Shown piece after piece: positions 9,133 through 18,816 of a DNA stretch of 64,000 bases (position 1 is the first letter of the stretch; each line of letters begins with the position of its first letter). The notes below the pieces were generated by a model that did no database searches, had not been told where the DNA came from, and was given only the letters and a program-made list of their open reading frames with translations. Both the position numbers and the translations under genes were made by a program. This stretch comes from Arsenophonus apicola. Lineage in GTDB: Bacteria > Pseudomonadota > Gammaproteobacteria > Enterobacterales > Enterobacteriaceae. The DNA is taken from NCBI RefSeq assembly GCF_020268605.1, contig NZ_CP084222.1, positions 248,001 to 312,000 of the forward strand, given 5' to 3'.

Positions 9133-9849
9133 ATGCGCTTTTATCGGCAATTAGCCCCTATTGCGGCAATTACTTTTGATTTGGATGATACACTATATGA
9201 TAATCGCCCCGTTATAGATAAAACTGAACAGGAGCTGTTAAATTTTATTCGTTGTTATGACCATCGCTTTAGTAAGCTTCAATGTGCCGATTTAAAAAAC
9301 TATCAAACGTTAATTGTTAATCAGTATCCTGAAATTTATCATGATGTCACACAGTGGCGCTGGTTAGCAGTGAAAGCATTACTCTGTGATTATGGTTACG
9401 ATCGAGCAAGATCTGCTGGTGGTGCTGACGATATAATGGCACACTTTTCTTATTGGCGTAGTCAAATCGTCATCCCCGAATTAACCCACCAAACCTTATC
9501 TACCCTAGCCGAAAAAGTCCCATTAGCGGTCATTACTAATGGCAATGCAGATCCTTATGCTTGCGGATTAGGCGATTATTTTCAATTTGTATTAAAAGCG
9601 GGGCCAGATGGACGCGCTAAGCCGTATAGTGATATGTATTATCTTGCTGCGCAGAAATTTAATATTGTATTGGATAAAATTTTGCATGTAGGAGATGATT
9701 TAACTACAGATATTCAAGGTGCTTTACAAAGTGGCATGCAAGCTTGTTGGATCAATATTAACAATAGCAACTTACAAACTGCCCATGAGTATGACATATT
9801 GCCTCATGTTGAGATAACCGGTTTGGCTTCACTCATTACGCTGATATAA
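9133..9849 (+). CDS. yigB: HAD-superfamily FMN phosphatase YigB
   Basis: This 238-residue HAD hydrolase is the same length as E. coli YigB, which dephosphorylates FMN to riboflavin and also acts on other phosphates. HAD motif I is FDLDDTLYD with nucleophile Asp16 and Asp18; motif II is ITNGN; motif IV is VGDDLTTD. The ATG follows the xerC TGA with no gap, so it is the last gene of the dapF operon. Confidence 0.95.
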   Translation: MRFYRQLAPIAAITFDLDDTLYDNRPVIDKTEQELLNFIRCYDHRFSKLQCADLKNYQTLIVNQYPEIYHDVTQWRWLAVKALLCDYGYDRARSAGGADDIMAHFSYWRSQIVIPELTHQTLSTLAEKVPLAVITNGNADPYACGLGDYFQFVLKAGPDGRAKPYSDMYYLAAQKFNIVLDKILHVGDDLTTDIQGALQSGMQACWININNSNLQTAHEYDILPHVEITGLASLITLI

Positions 9850-9858
9850 TCTTCTTAT

Positions 9859-9874
9859 CTGGTTAAAAACACAG
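9859..9874 (+). promoter_or_regulatory. LexA (SOS) box-like site upstream of uvrD
   Basis: The 16 bases read CTGG-TTAAAAAC-ACAG and differ from the enterobacterial LexA consensus CTGT-N8-ACAG at one position. uvrD is an SOS gene in E. coli, and the site is 40 bases before the uvrD ATG, so LexA control is likely. lexA lies outside the window. Confidence 0.55.
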
Positions 9875-9913
9875 TAGTGATTTATTGACTGCTCTCTTAA
9901 TTTAATGGTAACC

Positions 9914-12076
9914 ATGAACGCCTCATATTTACTTGAAAACTTAAATGATAAGCAACGCGAAGCCGTTGCCGCACCTAGAACCAATATGCTAATACTTGCC
10001 GGCGCTGGTAGTGGTAAAACACGGGTACTAGTTCATCGAATAGCTTGGTTACTGGCGGTTGATAAGGTTTCACCTTTCTCTATTATGGCGGTGACGTTTA
10101 CTAATAAAGCGGCGGCTGAGATGCGTCATCGTATTAATGCATTATTAGGTAGTGATCAAGGCGGTATGTGGGTAGGAACTTTTCATGGCCTAGCGCATCG
10201 TCTGCTGCGAGCGCACTATTTGGATGCCAATTTACCGCAAGATTTCCAAATTTTAGATAGTGATGATCAATATCGCTTATTACGTAGAATTATCAAAGCC
10301 CTCAATCTAGATGAAAGTAAGTGGCCACCACGTCAGGCTATGTGGTATATCAATGCAAAAAAAGATGAAGGCTTGCGGCCACAGCATATCGAAAGTTATG
10401 GCAATCCAACAGAAGCGACTTGGCTGCGAGTTTATCAGGCTTATCAAGAAGCCTGTGATCGGGCAGGATTAGTAGATTTTGCTGAACTTTTATTGCGTGC
10501 CCATGAGTTGTGGCTGAATAAACCGCATATACTACAACATTATCGTGATCGTTTTACCAATATTCTGGTTGATGAATTTCAAGATACTAATAGTATCCAG
10601 TATGCCTGGATACATATTTTAGCGGGTAATACCGGTAAGGTGATGATTGTGGGTGATGATGATCAGTCAATTTATGGTTGGCGTGGTGCACAAGTAGAAA
10701 ATATTCAACGTTTCTTACAAGATTTTCCAGCTGCGGAAACTATCCGGCTTGAACAAAATTATCGTTCGACTAACAATATCTTGAAGTCGGCTAATGCACT
10801 GATTGCTAACAATAATAACCGGTTAGGAAAAAATCTATGGACAGAAGGGGCTGATGGTGAACCTATCTCGCTTTATTGTGGCTTTAATGAGTTAGATGAA
10901 GCGCGTTATGTTGTTAGTCGCATTAAGCAATGGCATGAGAAAGGTGGCGCTTTGAAACAGTGCGCAATTCTTTATCGTAGCAATGCCCAATCACGTGTAA
11001 TTGAAGAAGCCTTGTTGCAGTCTTCAATGCCTTATCGAATTTATGGCGGCCAACGCTTTTTTGAGCGGCAAGAAATTAAAGACGCACTCTCTTATTTACG
11101 TTTGGTTGCCAATCGCAATGATGATGCATCATTTGAACGAGTGGTTAATACACCCACTCGTGGCATAGGAGAACGAACATTAGACACTGTTCGTCAGGTA
11201 GCACGCGAAAAACAACTCACGCTTTGGGAAAGTTGTGAATATTTATTAAGAGAAAAAGTTCTTGGCGGCCGGGCGGCCGGGGCGATTGAACGGTTTCTTG
11301 AGTTAATTGATGCATTGGCTAAAGAAACGATGGATATGCCATTACATGTTCAAACAGATCGTGTGATCCGCGATTCAGGCTTGCGCGCAATGTACGAACA
11401 GGAAAAAGGCGAAAAAGCGCAAGCGCGTATTGAAAACCTTGAGGAGTTAGTCACTGCTACTCGCCAATTTAGTTATCAAGAAGAAGATCAAGATCTCATG
11501 CCACTGCAAGCATTTTTGTCTCATGCTGCATTGGAATCGGGTGAAGGACAGGCGTCACTACATCAGAATGCCGTTCAGTTAATGACACTACATTCGGCAA
11601 AAGGCCTAGAGTTTCCACTAGTCTTTATTGTTGGTATGGAAGAAGGTATGTTTCCAAGCCAGATGAGTGTGGAAGAGAGTGGACGGCTGGCAGAAGAACG
11701 GCGCTTAGCTTATGTTGGATTGACACGAGCGATGGAAAAATTGACGCTGACTTATGCGGAAAGCCGTCGATTATATGGTAAAGAAGTTTACCATCGTCCT
11801 TCACGTTTTATTGCTGAATTACCCACAGAATGTATTGAAGAAGTTCGTTTACGTGCAACAGTTTCACGCCCTATTAGTCATCAACGACTTGGTACTCCTA
11901 TTAATCGAAATGATAGTGGATATGCATTAGGCCAACGGGTTCGTCATCCTAAGTTTGGTGAAGGAACTATTATTAATTTGGAAGGGGATGGTGAGCGTTG
12001 CCGCTTGCAGATAGCTTTTCAGGGCGAAGGGATCAAATGGCTGGTTGCCGCTTACGCCAAATTAGAGTTGCAATAA
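9914..12076 (+). CDS. uvrD: DNA helicase II
   Basis: UvrD is the 3'-5' SF1A helicase that removes the nicked strand in mismatch repair and UvrABC-excised oligonucleotides, and dismantles RecA filaments. With the ATG at 9914 the protein is 720 residues, exactly the E. coli length, and starts MNASYLLENLNDKQREAV; an ATG three codons upstream is less likely. Visible motifs include Walker A GAGSGKT, motif II DEFQDTN, motif III GDDDQSIYGWRGA, motif IV QNYRST and motif VI VGLTRAM. The C-terminal Tudor-like RNA-polymerase-binding segment (RVRHPKFGEGTI) is also present. Confidence 0.98.
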   Translation: MNASYLLENLNDKQREAVAAPRTNMLILAGAGSGKTRVLVHRIAWLLAVDKVSPFSIMAVTFTNKAAAEMRHRINALLGSDQGGMWVGTFHGLAHRLLRAHYLDANLPQDFQILDSDDQYRLLRRIIKALNLDESKWPPRQAMWYINAKKDEGLRPQHIESYGNPTEATWLRVYQAYQEACDRAGLVDFAELLLRAHELWLNKPHILQHYRDRFTNILVDEFQDTNSIQYAWIHILAGNTGKVMIVGDDDQSIYGWRGAQVENIQRFLQDFPAAETIRLEQNYRSTNNILKSANALIANNNNRLGKNLWTEGADGEPISLYCGFNELDEARYVVSRIKQWHEKGGALKQCAILYRSNAQSRVIEEALLQSSMPYRIYGGQRFFERQEIKDALSYLRLVANRNDDASFERVVNTPTRGIGERTLDTVRQVAREKQLTLWESCEYLLREKVLGGRAAGAIERFLELIDALAKETMDMPLHVQTDRVIRDSGLRAMYEQEKGEKAQARIENLEELVTATRQFSYQEEDQDLMPLQAFLSHAALESGEGQASLHQNAVQLMTLHSAKGLEFPLVFIVGMEEGMFPSQMSVEESGRLAEERRLAYVGLTRAMEKLTLTYAESRRLYGKEVYHRPSRFIAELPTECIEEVRLRATVSRPISHQRLGTPINRNDSGYALGQRVRHPKFGEGTIINLEGDGERCRLQIAFQGEGIKWLVAAYAKLELQ

Positions 12077-12156
12077 CGGAACAGATTATTGTTTGAAAGA
12101 GGAAGCATTTTGTTATTAATTAATTCTCTTTGGGGTTCTAAAGGAGGCACCATAAT

Positions 12157-13107
12157 ATGCTGCTGGCATTTAAATTAGACAACCATCGTTTGTCTCGTCT
12201 TGAACTTGATGAAGGTGAAAAACTGACAGATGCTGTATGGGTGGATTTAATGGAGCCTGATGAGAAAGAGCGGCAAACTGTGCAAACTGAATTGAAACAA
12301 TTATTAGTAACCCCATCTGAACTAACCGATATTGAAGCATCGGCGCGCTTTTTTGAGGATGAAGATGGTTTACATATTCATTCATTTTTTTATTATCAAG
12401 ATAGCGATGAACATGTTAGTAATTCGACGGTTGCTTTCACATTTCGTGATGGTCGCTTATATACATTACGGGAGCGTGATCTGCCGGCTTTTCGTTTGTA
12501 TCGTATGCGTTCAAGAAGTCAAAAGCTGATCGATGCTAATGCTTATGAGTTATTTTTAGATTTATTTGAAACCAAAATTGAACAACTTGCTGATGTAATA
12601 GAAAATATTTATAGCGTATTAGAATCGTTAAGCCGAATTATTCTGGAAGGTAAACAAGGAGATGAACTTGATAGCGCGCTTTCTAATTTAGCAGAACAAG
12701 AAGATATTGGCTGGAAAGTGCGGTTATGTTTGATGGATAGTCAACGAGCATTAAATTTTTTGATCCGCCGTGCAAGATTGCCGGCAGGTCAGTTAGAGCA
12801 GGCAAGAGATATTTTACGTGATATTGAATCACTGTTACCCCATAATGAATCGCTATTTCAAAAAGTAAACTTCCTTATGCAAGCGGCGATGGGTTTTATT
12901 AATATTGAACAGAGTCGTATTATTAAAATTTTCTCTGTTGTTTCTGTGGTTTTTTTACCGCCAACACTGGTGGCGTCCAGTTACGGTATGAATTTTGAAT
13001 TTATGCCAGAATTAGGATGGCGTTTTGGCTATCCGGCAGCAATAATATTAATGATTATCGCCGGGTTGGCACCCTATCTTTATTTTAAACGTAAGAATTG
13101 GCTCTGA
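12157..13107 (+). CDS. corA: Magnesium/cobalt transporter CorA
   Basis: CorA forms the pentameric inner-membrane Mg2+ channel. At 316 residues it equals the E. coli protein. A large acidic cytosolic domain and a long stalk helix precede two C-terminal membrane segments; the signature GMN is at about residues 277-279, after TM1, followed by the MPEL loop and TM2, and the protein ends in a basic tail. A strong AAGGAGG ribosome site precedes the ATG. The position after uvrD is conserved in enterobacteria. Confidence 0.98.
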   Translation: MLLAFKLDNHRLSRLELDEGEKLTDAVWVDLMEPDEKERQTVQTELKQLLVTPSELTDIEASARFFEDEDGLHIHSFFYYQDSDEHVSNSTVAFTFRDGRLYTLRERDLPAFRLYRMRSRSQKLIDANAYELFLDLFETKIEQLADVIENIYSVLESLSRIILEGKQGDELDSALSNLAEQEDIGWKVRLCLMDSQRALNFLIRRARLPAGQLEQARDILRDIESLLPHNESLFQKVNFLMQAAMGFINIEQSRIIKIFSVVSVVFLPPTLVASSYGMNFEFMPELGWRFGYPAAIILMIIAGLAPYLYFKRKNWL

Positions 13108-13219
13108 ATTTATCAGATGATTAAAGAAAACTTGAGTACAATGTAAGGCCAACTTGATAACTTAAACTTCATAAGGTGTTTATTTAAAATAGATTTTATG
13201 GTTTGTTAGCCTGGTTATT

Positions 13220-13690
13220 TTAACCCACTAAGTAAGTGGCTATGCCAGTTGCAATATGTTGATTCTCTTCATTATGTAATTCGGCTCGGGCAACGGAGAT
13301 CTTATTACCGGTGCGAATGATTTTTCCACTTGCAATAAATTTTTTACCACGGCCTGGATGCAAGTAATTAATATTTAAATCGATGGTGCCAATGGTTGAT
13401 AAGCGTTTTTTGAGCACTTCTTTTGAAAATGAAGTCATTCGATTTAATACATTACCAATGCAAACTAAGCCGCTAGCGACATCTAACACTGAAGCGATGA
13501 CACCACCATGTAAGATCTGCTGTTCAAAGTTTCCTATCAATCCTGGTTTGTGGTTAAAAACCAATTTGATCTGGGTTTTATCAAAGGATAGCACCTCAAG
13601 ACCTAATAATTGGTTGAATGGCATCTCATGAATAAATTTTGCAATGATAAGTTTCTGTGCTTCGTCTAATGTAAAGGCAGGCGTATTCAT
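13220..13690 (-). CDS. yigI: YigI, hotdog-fold acyl-CoA thioesterase family
   Basis: The 156-residue protein (E. coli YigI 155) has the PaaI/4HBT hotdog fold: a central helix beginning with HGGVIASVLDVASG and later strands DLNINYLHPGRG and ARAELHNEENQHIATG. In E. coli, YigI is reported to be a medium- and long-chain acyl-CoA thioesterase. It is convergent with corA. The genes that separate it from corA in E. coli (yigF, yigG, rarD) and pldA, which lies before recQ, are absent here. Confidence 0.9.
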   Translation of the reverse strand: MNTPAFTLDEAQKLIIAKFIHEMPFNQLLGLEVLSFDKTQIKLVFNHKPGLIGNFEQQILHGGVIASVLDVASGLVCIGNVLNRMTSFSKEVLKKRLSTIGTIDLNINYLHPGRGKKFIASGKIIRTGNKISVARAELHNEENQHIATGIATYLVG

Positions 13691-13944
13691 AAATATTCTC
13701 TTATTATTAGCTATTATGTTAATTACTGGTTGATACTATGCAAAGATTGACGGTTTTTCTATGATTTGTTTCATAAACTGGCAAAAATAAATGGTTAGTT
13801 AGCACGGAGTGAGCTTTTTTTTCTAACGTTTTATTTTTTTAGCGGAAACTAATGAGATGCTGTAATTCTTATCAGAGTCAGGTAGCATATATTTATTTAC
13901 CGCTTTTTATCAAAATTGATTAGTCACGTTTATTAAGGATACCA

Positions 13945-15771
13945 GTGTCTACTGCGGAAATTATCAATATTACATCCCTGGCTCGGCAAGTATTGCAGCA
14001 GATTTTTGGTTATCAGCAATTTAGGCCAGGCCAAGAACAAATTATTAATACTATACTTACAAAGCAGGATTGTTTGGTCGTCATGCCAACCGGAGGAGGA
14101 AAATCTCTCTGTTATCAAATACCCGCTTTAATTTTACCCGGCTTAACAATAGTGGTCTCCCCCCTAATTTCATTAATGAAAGATCAAGTTGATCAGCTTT
14201 CTCAGTATGGTATTGAAGCCAGTTATCTTAATTCAAGCCAAACTGGGCAACAGCAAAAGCAGGTAATCGAGCATTGTCGTCAAGGTGAAATAAAATTACT
14301 TTATATTGCCCCAGAACGGTTGGTTATGGATAATTTTCTTGATCAATTGGCGAAATTAAATCCGGTTTTATTGGCTGTGGATGAAGCCCATTGTATTTCT
14401 CAGTGGGGACATGATTTTCGTCCTGAATATCGAGCATTAGGGCAATTGCGGCGTCGTTTTCCGCAGTTACCAGTTATTGCCTTAACAGCCACGGCGGATC
14501 AAACAACGCGTAATGATATTATTCATGGGCTTGAACTGTGTAAACCACTAGTCCATATTAGCAGCTTCGATCGACCTAATATTCGTTATACTTTAGTAGA
14601 AAAATATAGGCCTTTTGATCAGCTTTGGTTTTTTATCAAAGGACAAAAGGGTAACAGTGGTATTGTTTATTGCAATAGTCGCAGTAAAGCTGAAGAGACC
14701 GCTGAGCGATTGCATAAACGCGGCTTAAGTGCGGCGGCTTATCATGCTGGTCTTGATAATACACAACGGGTCAAAGTACAGGATGCTTTTCAAAAAGATG
14801 ACTTGCAAGTGGTGGTGGCAACGGTAGCATTTGGTATGGGAATTAATAAATCTAATGTCCGTTTTGTCGTCCATTTTGATATTGCCCGTAATATAGAATC
14901 TTATTATCAAGAAACGGGCAGAGCTGGGCGTGATGGCTTAGCTGCAGAGGCAATATTATTTTATGATCCTGCTGATTTATCTTGGTTGCGTCGTTGTTTA
15001 GCGGAAAAGCCTGCCGAACAATTGCAAGAGATTGAACGTCATAAATTGAATGCTATGAGCGCTTTTGCCGAGGCGCAAACCTGTCGCCGGCTAGTATTGT
15101 TAAATTATTTTGGTGAAAATCGGCAGCAACCTTGTGGTAACTGCGATATTTGTTTAGATCCACCGAAACGGTATGATGGCCTAATTGATGCTCAGAAAGT
15201 ACTTTCTTGTATTTATCGAACAGGGCAGCGTTTTGGTATCGGCTATATTGTTGACATTTTGCGCGGAGCCAATCATCAACGTATCCGTGAATTTGGCCAT
15301 GATAAGTTGCCAGTTTATGGCTTAGGCAAAGAACAGAGCCATGAGCATTGGGTGAGTGTCTGTCGACAACTTATTCATATGGGGTTAGTGAGCCAAAATA
15401 TTGCCCATTTTTCAGCATTACAATTAACAGAAGCAGCTCGACCGATATTGCGTGGCGAGGTGCCATTGCAACTGGCTGTTGCTAGAGTTTTATCGAAAAA
15501 AAGCCGTAATCAGCAAAATAAAAACTACCAAAGCCATTATGATAAAAAATTATTTGCTAAATTACGTCAATTGCGAAAAGTGATTGCGAATGAAGAAAAT
15601 ATTTTACCTTTTGTAGTTTTTAACGATGCCACTTTAATAGAGATGGCGGAGCGATTTCCTGTTCAACCGAATGAATTACTGTTGATTAATGGCGTTGGCC
15701 AAAGAAAATTAGCGCGATTTGGAGACGCATTCATGACATTAATTCGCGATCATTTGGCTGGTTTTGAATGA
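13945..15771 (+). CDS. recQ: ATP-dependent DNA helicase RecQ
   Basis: RecQ is the 3'-5' SF2 helicase of the RecF recombination pathway. The start is GTG at 13945, with AAGGAT upstream. The 608 residues (E. coli 609) show Walker A MPTGGGKSLCYQIP, the DEAH box (VDEAHCISQWGHDFR, including the aromatic-rich loop), the motif VI region QETGRAGRDG, an RQC domain with zinc cysteines in CRR and CGNCDIC, and a C-terminal HRDC domain (about residues 530-605). pldB follows 14 bases later. Confidence 0.98.
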   Translation: MSTAEIINITSLARQVLQQIFGYQQFRPGQEQIINTILTKQDCLVVMPTGGGKSLCYQIPALILPGLTIVVSPLISLMKDQVDQLSQYGIEASYLNSSQTGQQQKQVIEHCRQGEIKLLYIAPERLVMDNFLDQLAKLNPVLLAVDEAHCISQWGHDFRPEYRALGQLRRRFPQLPVIALTATADQTTRNDIIHGLELCKPLVHISSFDRPNIRYTLVEKYRPFDQLWFFIKGQKGNSGIVYCNSRSKAEETAERLHKRGLSAAAYHAGLDNTQRVKVQDAFQKDDLQVVVATVAFGMGINKSNVRFVVHFDIARNIESYYQETGRAGRDGLAAEAILFYDPADLSWLRRCLAEKPAEQLQEIERHKLNAMSAFAEAQTCRRLVLLNYFGENRQQPCGNCDICLDPPKRYDGLIDAQKVLSCIYRTGQRFGIGYIVDILRGANHQRIREFGHDKLPVYGLGKEQSHEHWVSVCRQLIHMGLVSQNIAHFSALQLTEAARPILRGEVPLQLAVARVLSKKSRNQQNKNYQSHYDKKLFAKLRQLRKVIANEENILPFVVFNDATLIEMAERFPVQPNELLLINGVGQRKLARFGDAFMTLIRDHLAGFE

Positions 15772-15785
15772 ATTGAGGAGTAATT

Positions 15786-16781
15786 ATGACGCCTAACATG
15801 CTAAAAGCGAGTTGGCTGACACGTGAATCTCAGTTTTTAGCTTTTACTAATGGTCCGCTTTTAGATTTTTGGAAGATGCGTGATGAAGCGGAATTTATTG
15901 GCGTCGATAATATTCCTATTCGTTATGTAAAACTTTGTTCGGCTCAGCATGATAAAGCGATTGTTATTTTGCCCGGACGTAGTGAAAGTTATGTAAAATA
16001 TCCTGAAGTTGCTTATGATTTTTTTCATCTTGGTTATGATATTTTTATCATAGATCATCGTGGACAAGGCCGATCGGGCAGAATGTTGGCTGATCCTCAA
16101 AAGGGACATGTCGAAAAATTTACTGATTATATTGATGATTTTGAATCTTTTATCACTCTTGAAATCAAACCGCGCTACTATTCACGTCGTTATGCACTTT
16201 CCCATTCAATGGGAGGGGCTATTCTTGGTGGCTATCTGCTAAGAGATAGTCTAACTTTTAATGCCGCGGTTTTATGTGCTCCGATGATGGGCATTAATTT
16301 ACCGGTCTCACGTTGGTTGGCAAATTTTATCATTCAATGTGCTGAAGCGAGCGCTAATACCCGTGATGATTATGCAGTATCAACAGGTAAATGGCAGCCA
16401 TTACCCTATATTATTAACATATTGACCCATAGTTATGAACGTTATCGGCGTTATTTACGTTATTATGCCGATTATCCTGAATTACGTATTGGTGGTCCAA
16501 CTTATCATTGGATTGGAGAAAGCCTGCAGTTTTGTACCAGCTTAATTGAAAAAGCAGGAGAAATTGAGGTTCCGCTTATGCTATTACAAGCGAGTGAAGA
16601 TAAGGTTGTTAGCAATCGGGATATTCAGAAATTTTGTGTCGCTCGACAAAAAATGCAGATGGCAAGAGAGGAAAAGCTACCTTTAATTATCGAAGGGGCA
16701 GACCACGAAATATTATTTGAAAACGACGCGTTACGTGCTATGGCACTTAATGCAATTTGTGATTTTTTTGATCAACATTGA
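15786..16781 (+). CDS. pldB: Lysophospholipase L2
   Basis: PldB is an alpha/beta hydrolase that removes the acyl chain from lysophospholipids at the inner membrane. The 331-residue protein (E. coli 340) shows the nucleophile elbow SHSMGG with Ser141, the oxyanion-side segment DHRGQGRSGR, and a late acid/His pair in ASEDKVV and GADHEILFE. It sits between recQ and yigL, without the rhtB/rhtC exporters found there in E. coli. Its TGA is 17 bases before the yigL ATG. Confidence 0.95.
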   Translation: MTPNMLKASWLTRESQFLAFTNGPLLDFWKMRDEAEFIGVDNIPIRYVKLCSAQHDKAIVILPGRSESYVKYPEVAYDFFHLGYDIFIIDHRGQGRSGRMLADPQKGHVEKFTDYIDDFESFITLEIKPRYYSRRYALSHSMGGAILGGYLLRDSLTFNAAVLCAPMMGINLPVSRWLANFIIQCAEASANTRDDYAVSTGKWQPLPYIINILTHSYERYRRYLRYYADYPELRIGGPTYHWIGESLQFCTSLIEKAGEIEVPLMLLQASEDKVVSNRDIQKFCVARQKMQMAREEKLPLIIEGADHEILFENDALRAMALNAICDFFDQH

Positions 16782-16798
16782 TTAACCAAGGAAAAACA

Positions 16799-17605
16799 AT
16801 GACGTATTCTGTTGTAGCTTCAGATTTAGATGGTACTTTACTATCTCCTGACCACACTTTACCGCTTTATACAAAAGAAACGTTAAAATTATTAGCAGAA
16901 AAAAATATTCATTTCATTTTTGCTACGGGTCGCCACTATATTGATGTTGATCAGATCCGTAATGGGTTAGGTATTAATGCTTATATGATCACATCTAATG
17001 GTGCTAGGGTACATAATACTAATGGCGAGCTTATTTTAAAGCATAATGTTGATCCTGATATTGTTCATGAGCTCTGTCTAATGGAGTTTGATAATCCAAA
17101 TATTCTGACAAACTACTATTCTAGCAATACTTGGTTAATTAATCGGGAGAGCCCAGAACAAAAAGCATTTTTTCAAGAGTCTGTTTTTCACTATCAACTT
17201 TTTGAGCGTAATAATTTTTCGACGACTGATGTGAGCAAAGTCTATTTTACTTGTGAAGATCATCAGCAATTACTGTTATTGCAGGAACAAATAAGAAATC
17301 GTTGGGGCGATCGTGTCAACGTTAGTTTTTCATTACCCTGTTGTCTAGAGGTTATGAATGGTAGTGTTTCCAAAGGAAATGCACTAAAGCAGGTAGCTGA
17401 GTTATTAGGCTATAATTTGCGGGATTGTATCGCTTTTGGTGATGGAATGAATGATTATGAAATGTTAACGATGGCGGGGAAAGGCTGCATTATGAAAAAC
17501 TCACATCAATTATTGCGAGATAATTTACCTGATATGGAAATAATTGGTTCTAATGAAGAAGAAGCCGTTTCCTATTATTTGCGTCGACTTTATAGTGGTA
17601 TCTAA
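16799..17605 (+). CDS. yigL: HAD-superfamily pyridoxal phosphate phosphatase YigL
   Basis: This Cof-type (HAD IIB) phosphatase of 268 residues matches E. coli YigL (266), which dephosphorylates pyridoxal phosphate and sugar phosphates and is a target of the SgrS small RNA in E. coli. Motif I is ASDLDGTLLS, and motif IV is FGDGMNDYEML. I chose the ATG at 16799, with AAGGA seven bases upstream, over an in-frame ATG at 16778 that would overlap pldB. It is probably cotranscribed with pldB. Confidence 0.93.
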   Translation: MTYSVVASDLDGTLLSPDHTLPLYTKETLKLLAEKNIHFIFATGRHYIDVDQIRNGLGINAYMITSNGARVHNTNGELILKHNVDPDIVHELCLMEFDNPNILTNYYSSNTWLINRESPEQKAFFQESVFHYQLFERNNFSTTDVSKVYFTCEDHQQLLLLQEQIRNRWGDRVNVSFSLPCCLEVMNGSVSKGNALKQVAELLGYNLRDCIAFGDGMNDYEMLTMAGKGCIMKNSHQLLRDNLPDMEIIGSNEEEAVSYYLRRLYSGI

Positions 17606-17642
17606 ATATTTGCTGCACATACAAACCATGGAAATTGAGGTT

Positions 17643-17709
17643 ACGAAAATTCACTTTAGAAAATAACAAAATAATTTATTATTAATTTGCTAAAGTGATT
17701 TCGTTTTTT
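17643..17709 (+). terminator. Large hairpin with T-tract after yigL
   Basis: TCACTTTAG (17651-17659) pairs with CTAAAGTGA (17690-17698), and the arms extend outward as ACGAAA and TTTCGT. A run of T follows directly at 17704-17709. The intervening AT-rich 30 bases can pair further. This would end the pldB-yigL transcript. The large loop lowers confidence. Confidence 0.5.
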
Positions 17710-17893
17710 AATTAAAGCAATAAGTTTATTAATAATGAATTTTTAAAATTTATTATGACTTATATTTATAGTATGGGAAATAAATTGCTTAAATCTATTT
17801 TTGATTTTTACAGTGCGAAATAAAGGGATACTAAGATTAACTATTATCTTAGTATAATTTTTGAAGCGTTAGTTATAAAAAGGAGCTGGCGAT

Positions 17894-18676
17894 ATGAGAA
17901 AATTAATTCTGGTATTTACGTTAGGAATATTGAGTTATGGTTCTTTAGTCTCTGCTGATATAACAAATACAAAATCTGATGTAATAACGCAATTACAGCA
18001 ATTAGCTGAACAAGGTAGCGATAAAGCTCAGTATGAATTGGGGGAAAAATATTTTCGTGGACAAGGAATTTCTCAAGACTTCAAACAGTCTGTTATTTGG
18101 TATTTAAAATCTGCTGAATTAGGTAATGCAGATGCGCAGTTCAGGCTTGCTACCATGTATGTTAATGGTTTTGGTGTTAGGCGTGATTATGATCAAGCAA
18201 TCGAATGGTACCAAAGGGCAGCAATCCAACAGCATGTTCGCGCACAAAGCAATATGGCTACTATGTATGCTCATGGATTAGGGGTAAAACGAAATTTACC
18301 GGAAGCGGCATATTGGTTTGAACAAGCATCAAAAGGTGGGTATGCATTAGCACAATTTAATTTGGGTTTAATGTATAGTATTGGCAACGGTGTGATAAAA
18401 GATTACAAAAAAGCTGTCTATTGGTTCAAGCACGCAGCTAAACAGGGGTATGCTAAAGCTCAGGATCGTTTAGGTGTCATGTATGCAGAGGGACATGGTG
18501 TTAATAAAGATAATAAAAAGGCCTATGCATGGTTAGCTACCGCAGCTTGTAATGGTAATAAAGAAAGTCAAAAATTTCATGATAAGATCGGTAAATTGTT
18601 TTCTGATAAAGAAATGAAGGCAGCAGAGGCATTAGCTGAACGTTATATTAAAAAATACCCCACCCGAATTGATTAA
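17894..18676 (+). CDS. Secreted Sel1-like repeat protein
   Basis: This 260-residue protein starts with a cleavable-looking signal peptide (to about residue 21, ending VSA) and then carries five consecutive Sel1-like (tetratricopeptide-type) repeats of about 36 residues, each with the AQYxLGxxYxxGxGVxxDxxxAxxWYxxAA pattern, from about residue 36 to 215. Such proteins (HcpA, EsiB, LpnE types) are periplasmic or secreted scaffolds, some acting in host interaction. AAAGGAG lies ahead of the ATG. It sits exactly at the junction between the yigL and mscM synteny blocks. Its partner is unknown. Confidence 0.88.
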   Translation: MRKLILVFTLGILSYGSLVSADITNTKSDVITQLQQLAEQGSDKAQYELGEKYFRGQGISQDFKQSVIWYLKSAELGNADAQFRLATMYVNGFGVRRDYDQAIEWYQRAAIQQHVRAQSNMATMYAHGLGVKRNLPEAAYWFEQASKGGYALAQFNLGLMYSIGNGVIKDYKKAVYWFKHAAKQGYAKAQDRLGVMYAEGHGVNKDNKKAYAWLATAACNGNKESQKFHDKIGKLFSDKEMKAAEALAERYIKKYPTRID

Positions 18677-18816
18677 AAATAAATTAACAAATCACTATAT
18701 CAGATCCGTTATATTCTAAAATAATATTATATTTATATTAAAAATAAATATGATATATTTTATTCAAATTTTATGCGATTTATTCCTATTATTTAACGGC
18801 AAAAGTTCATTACAGT

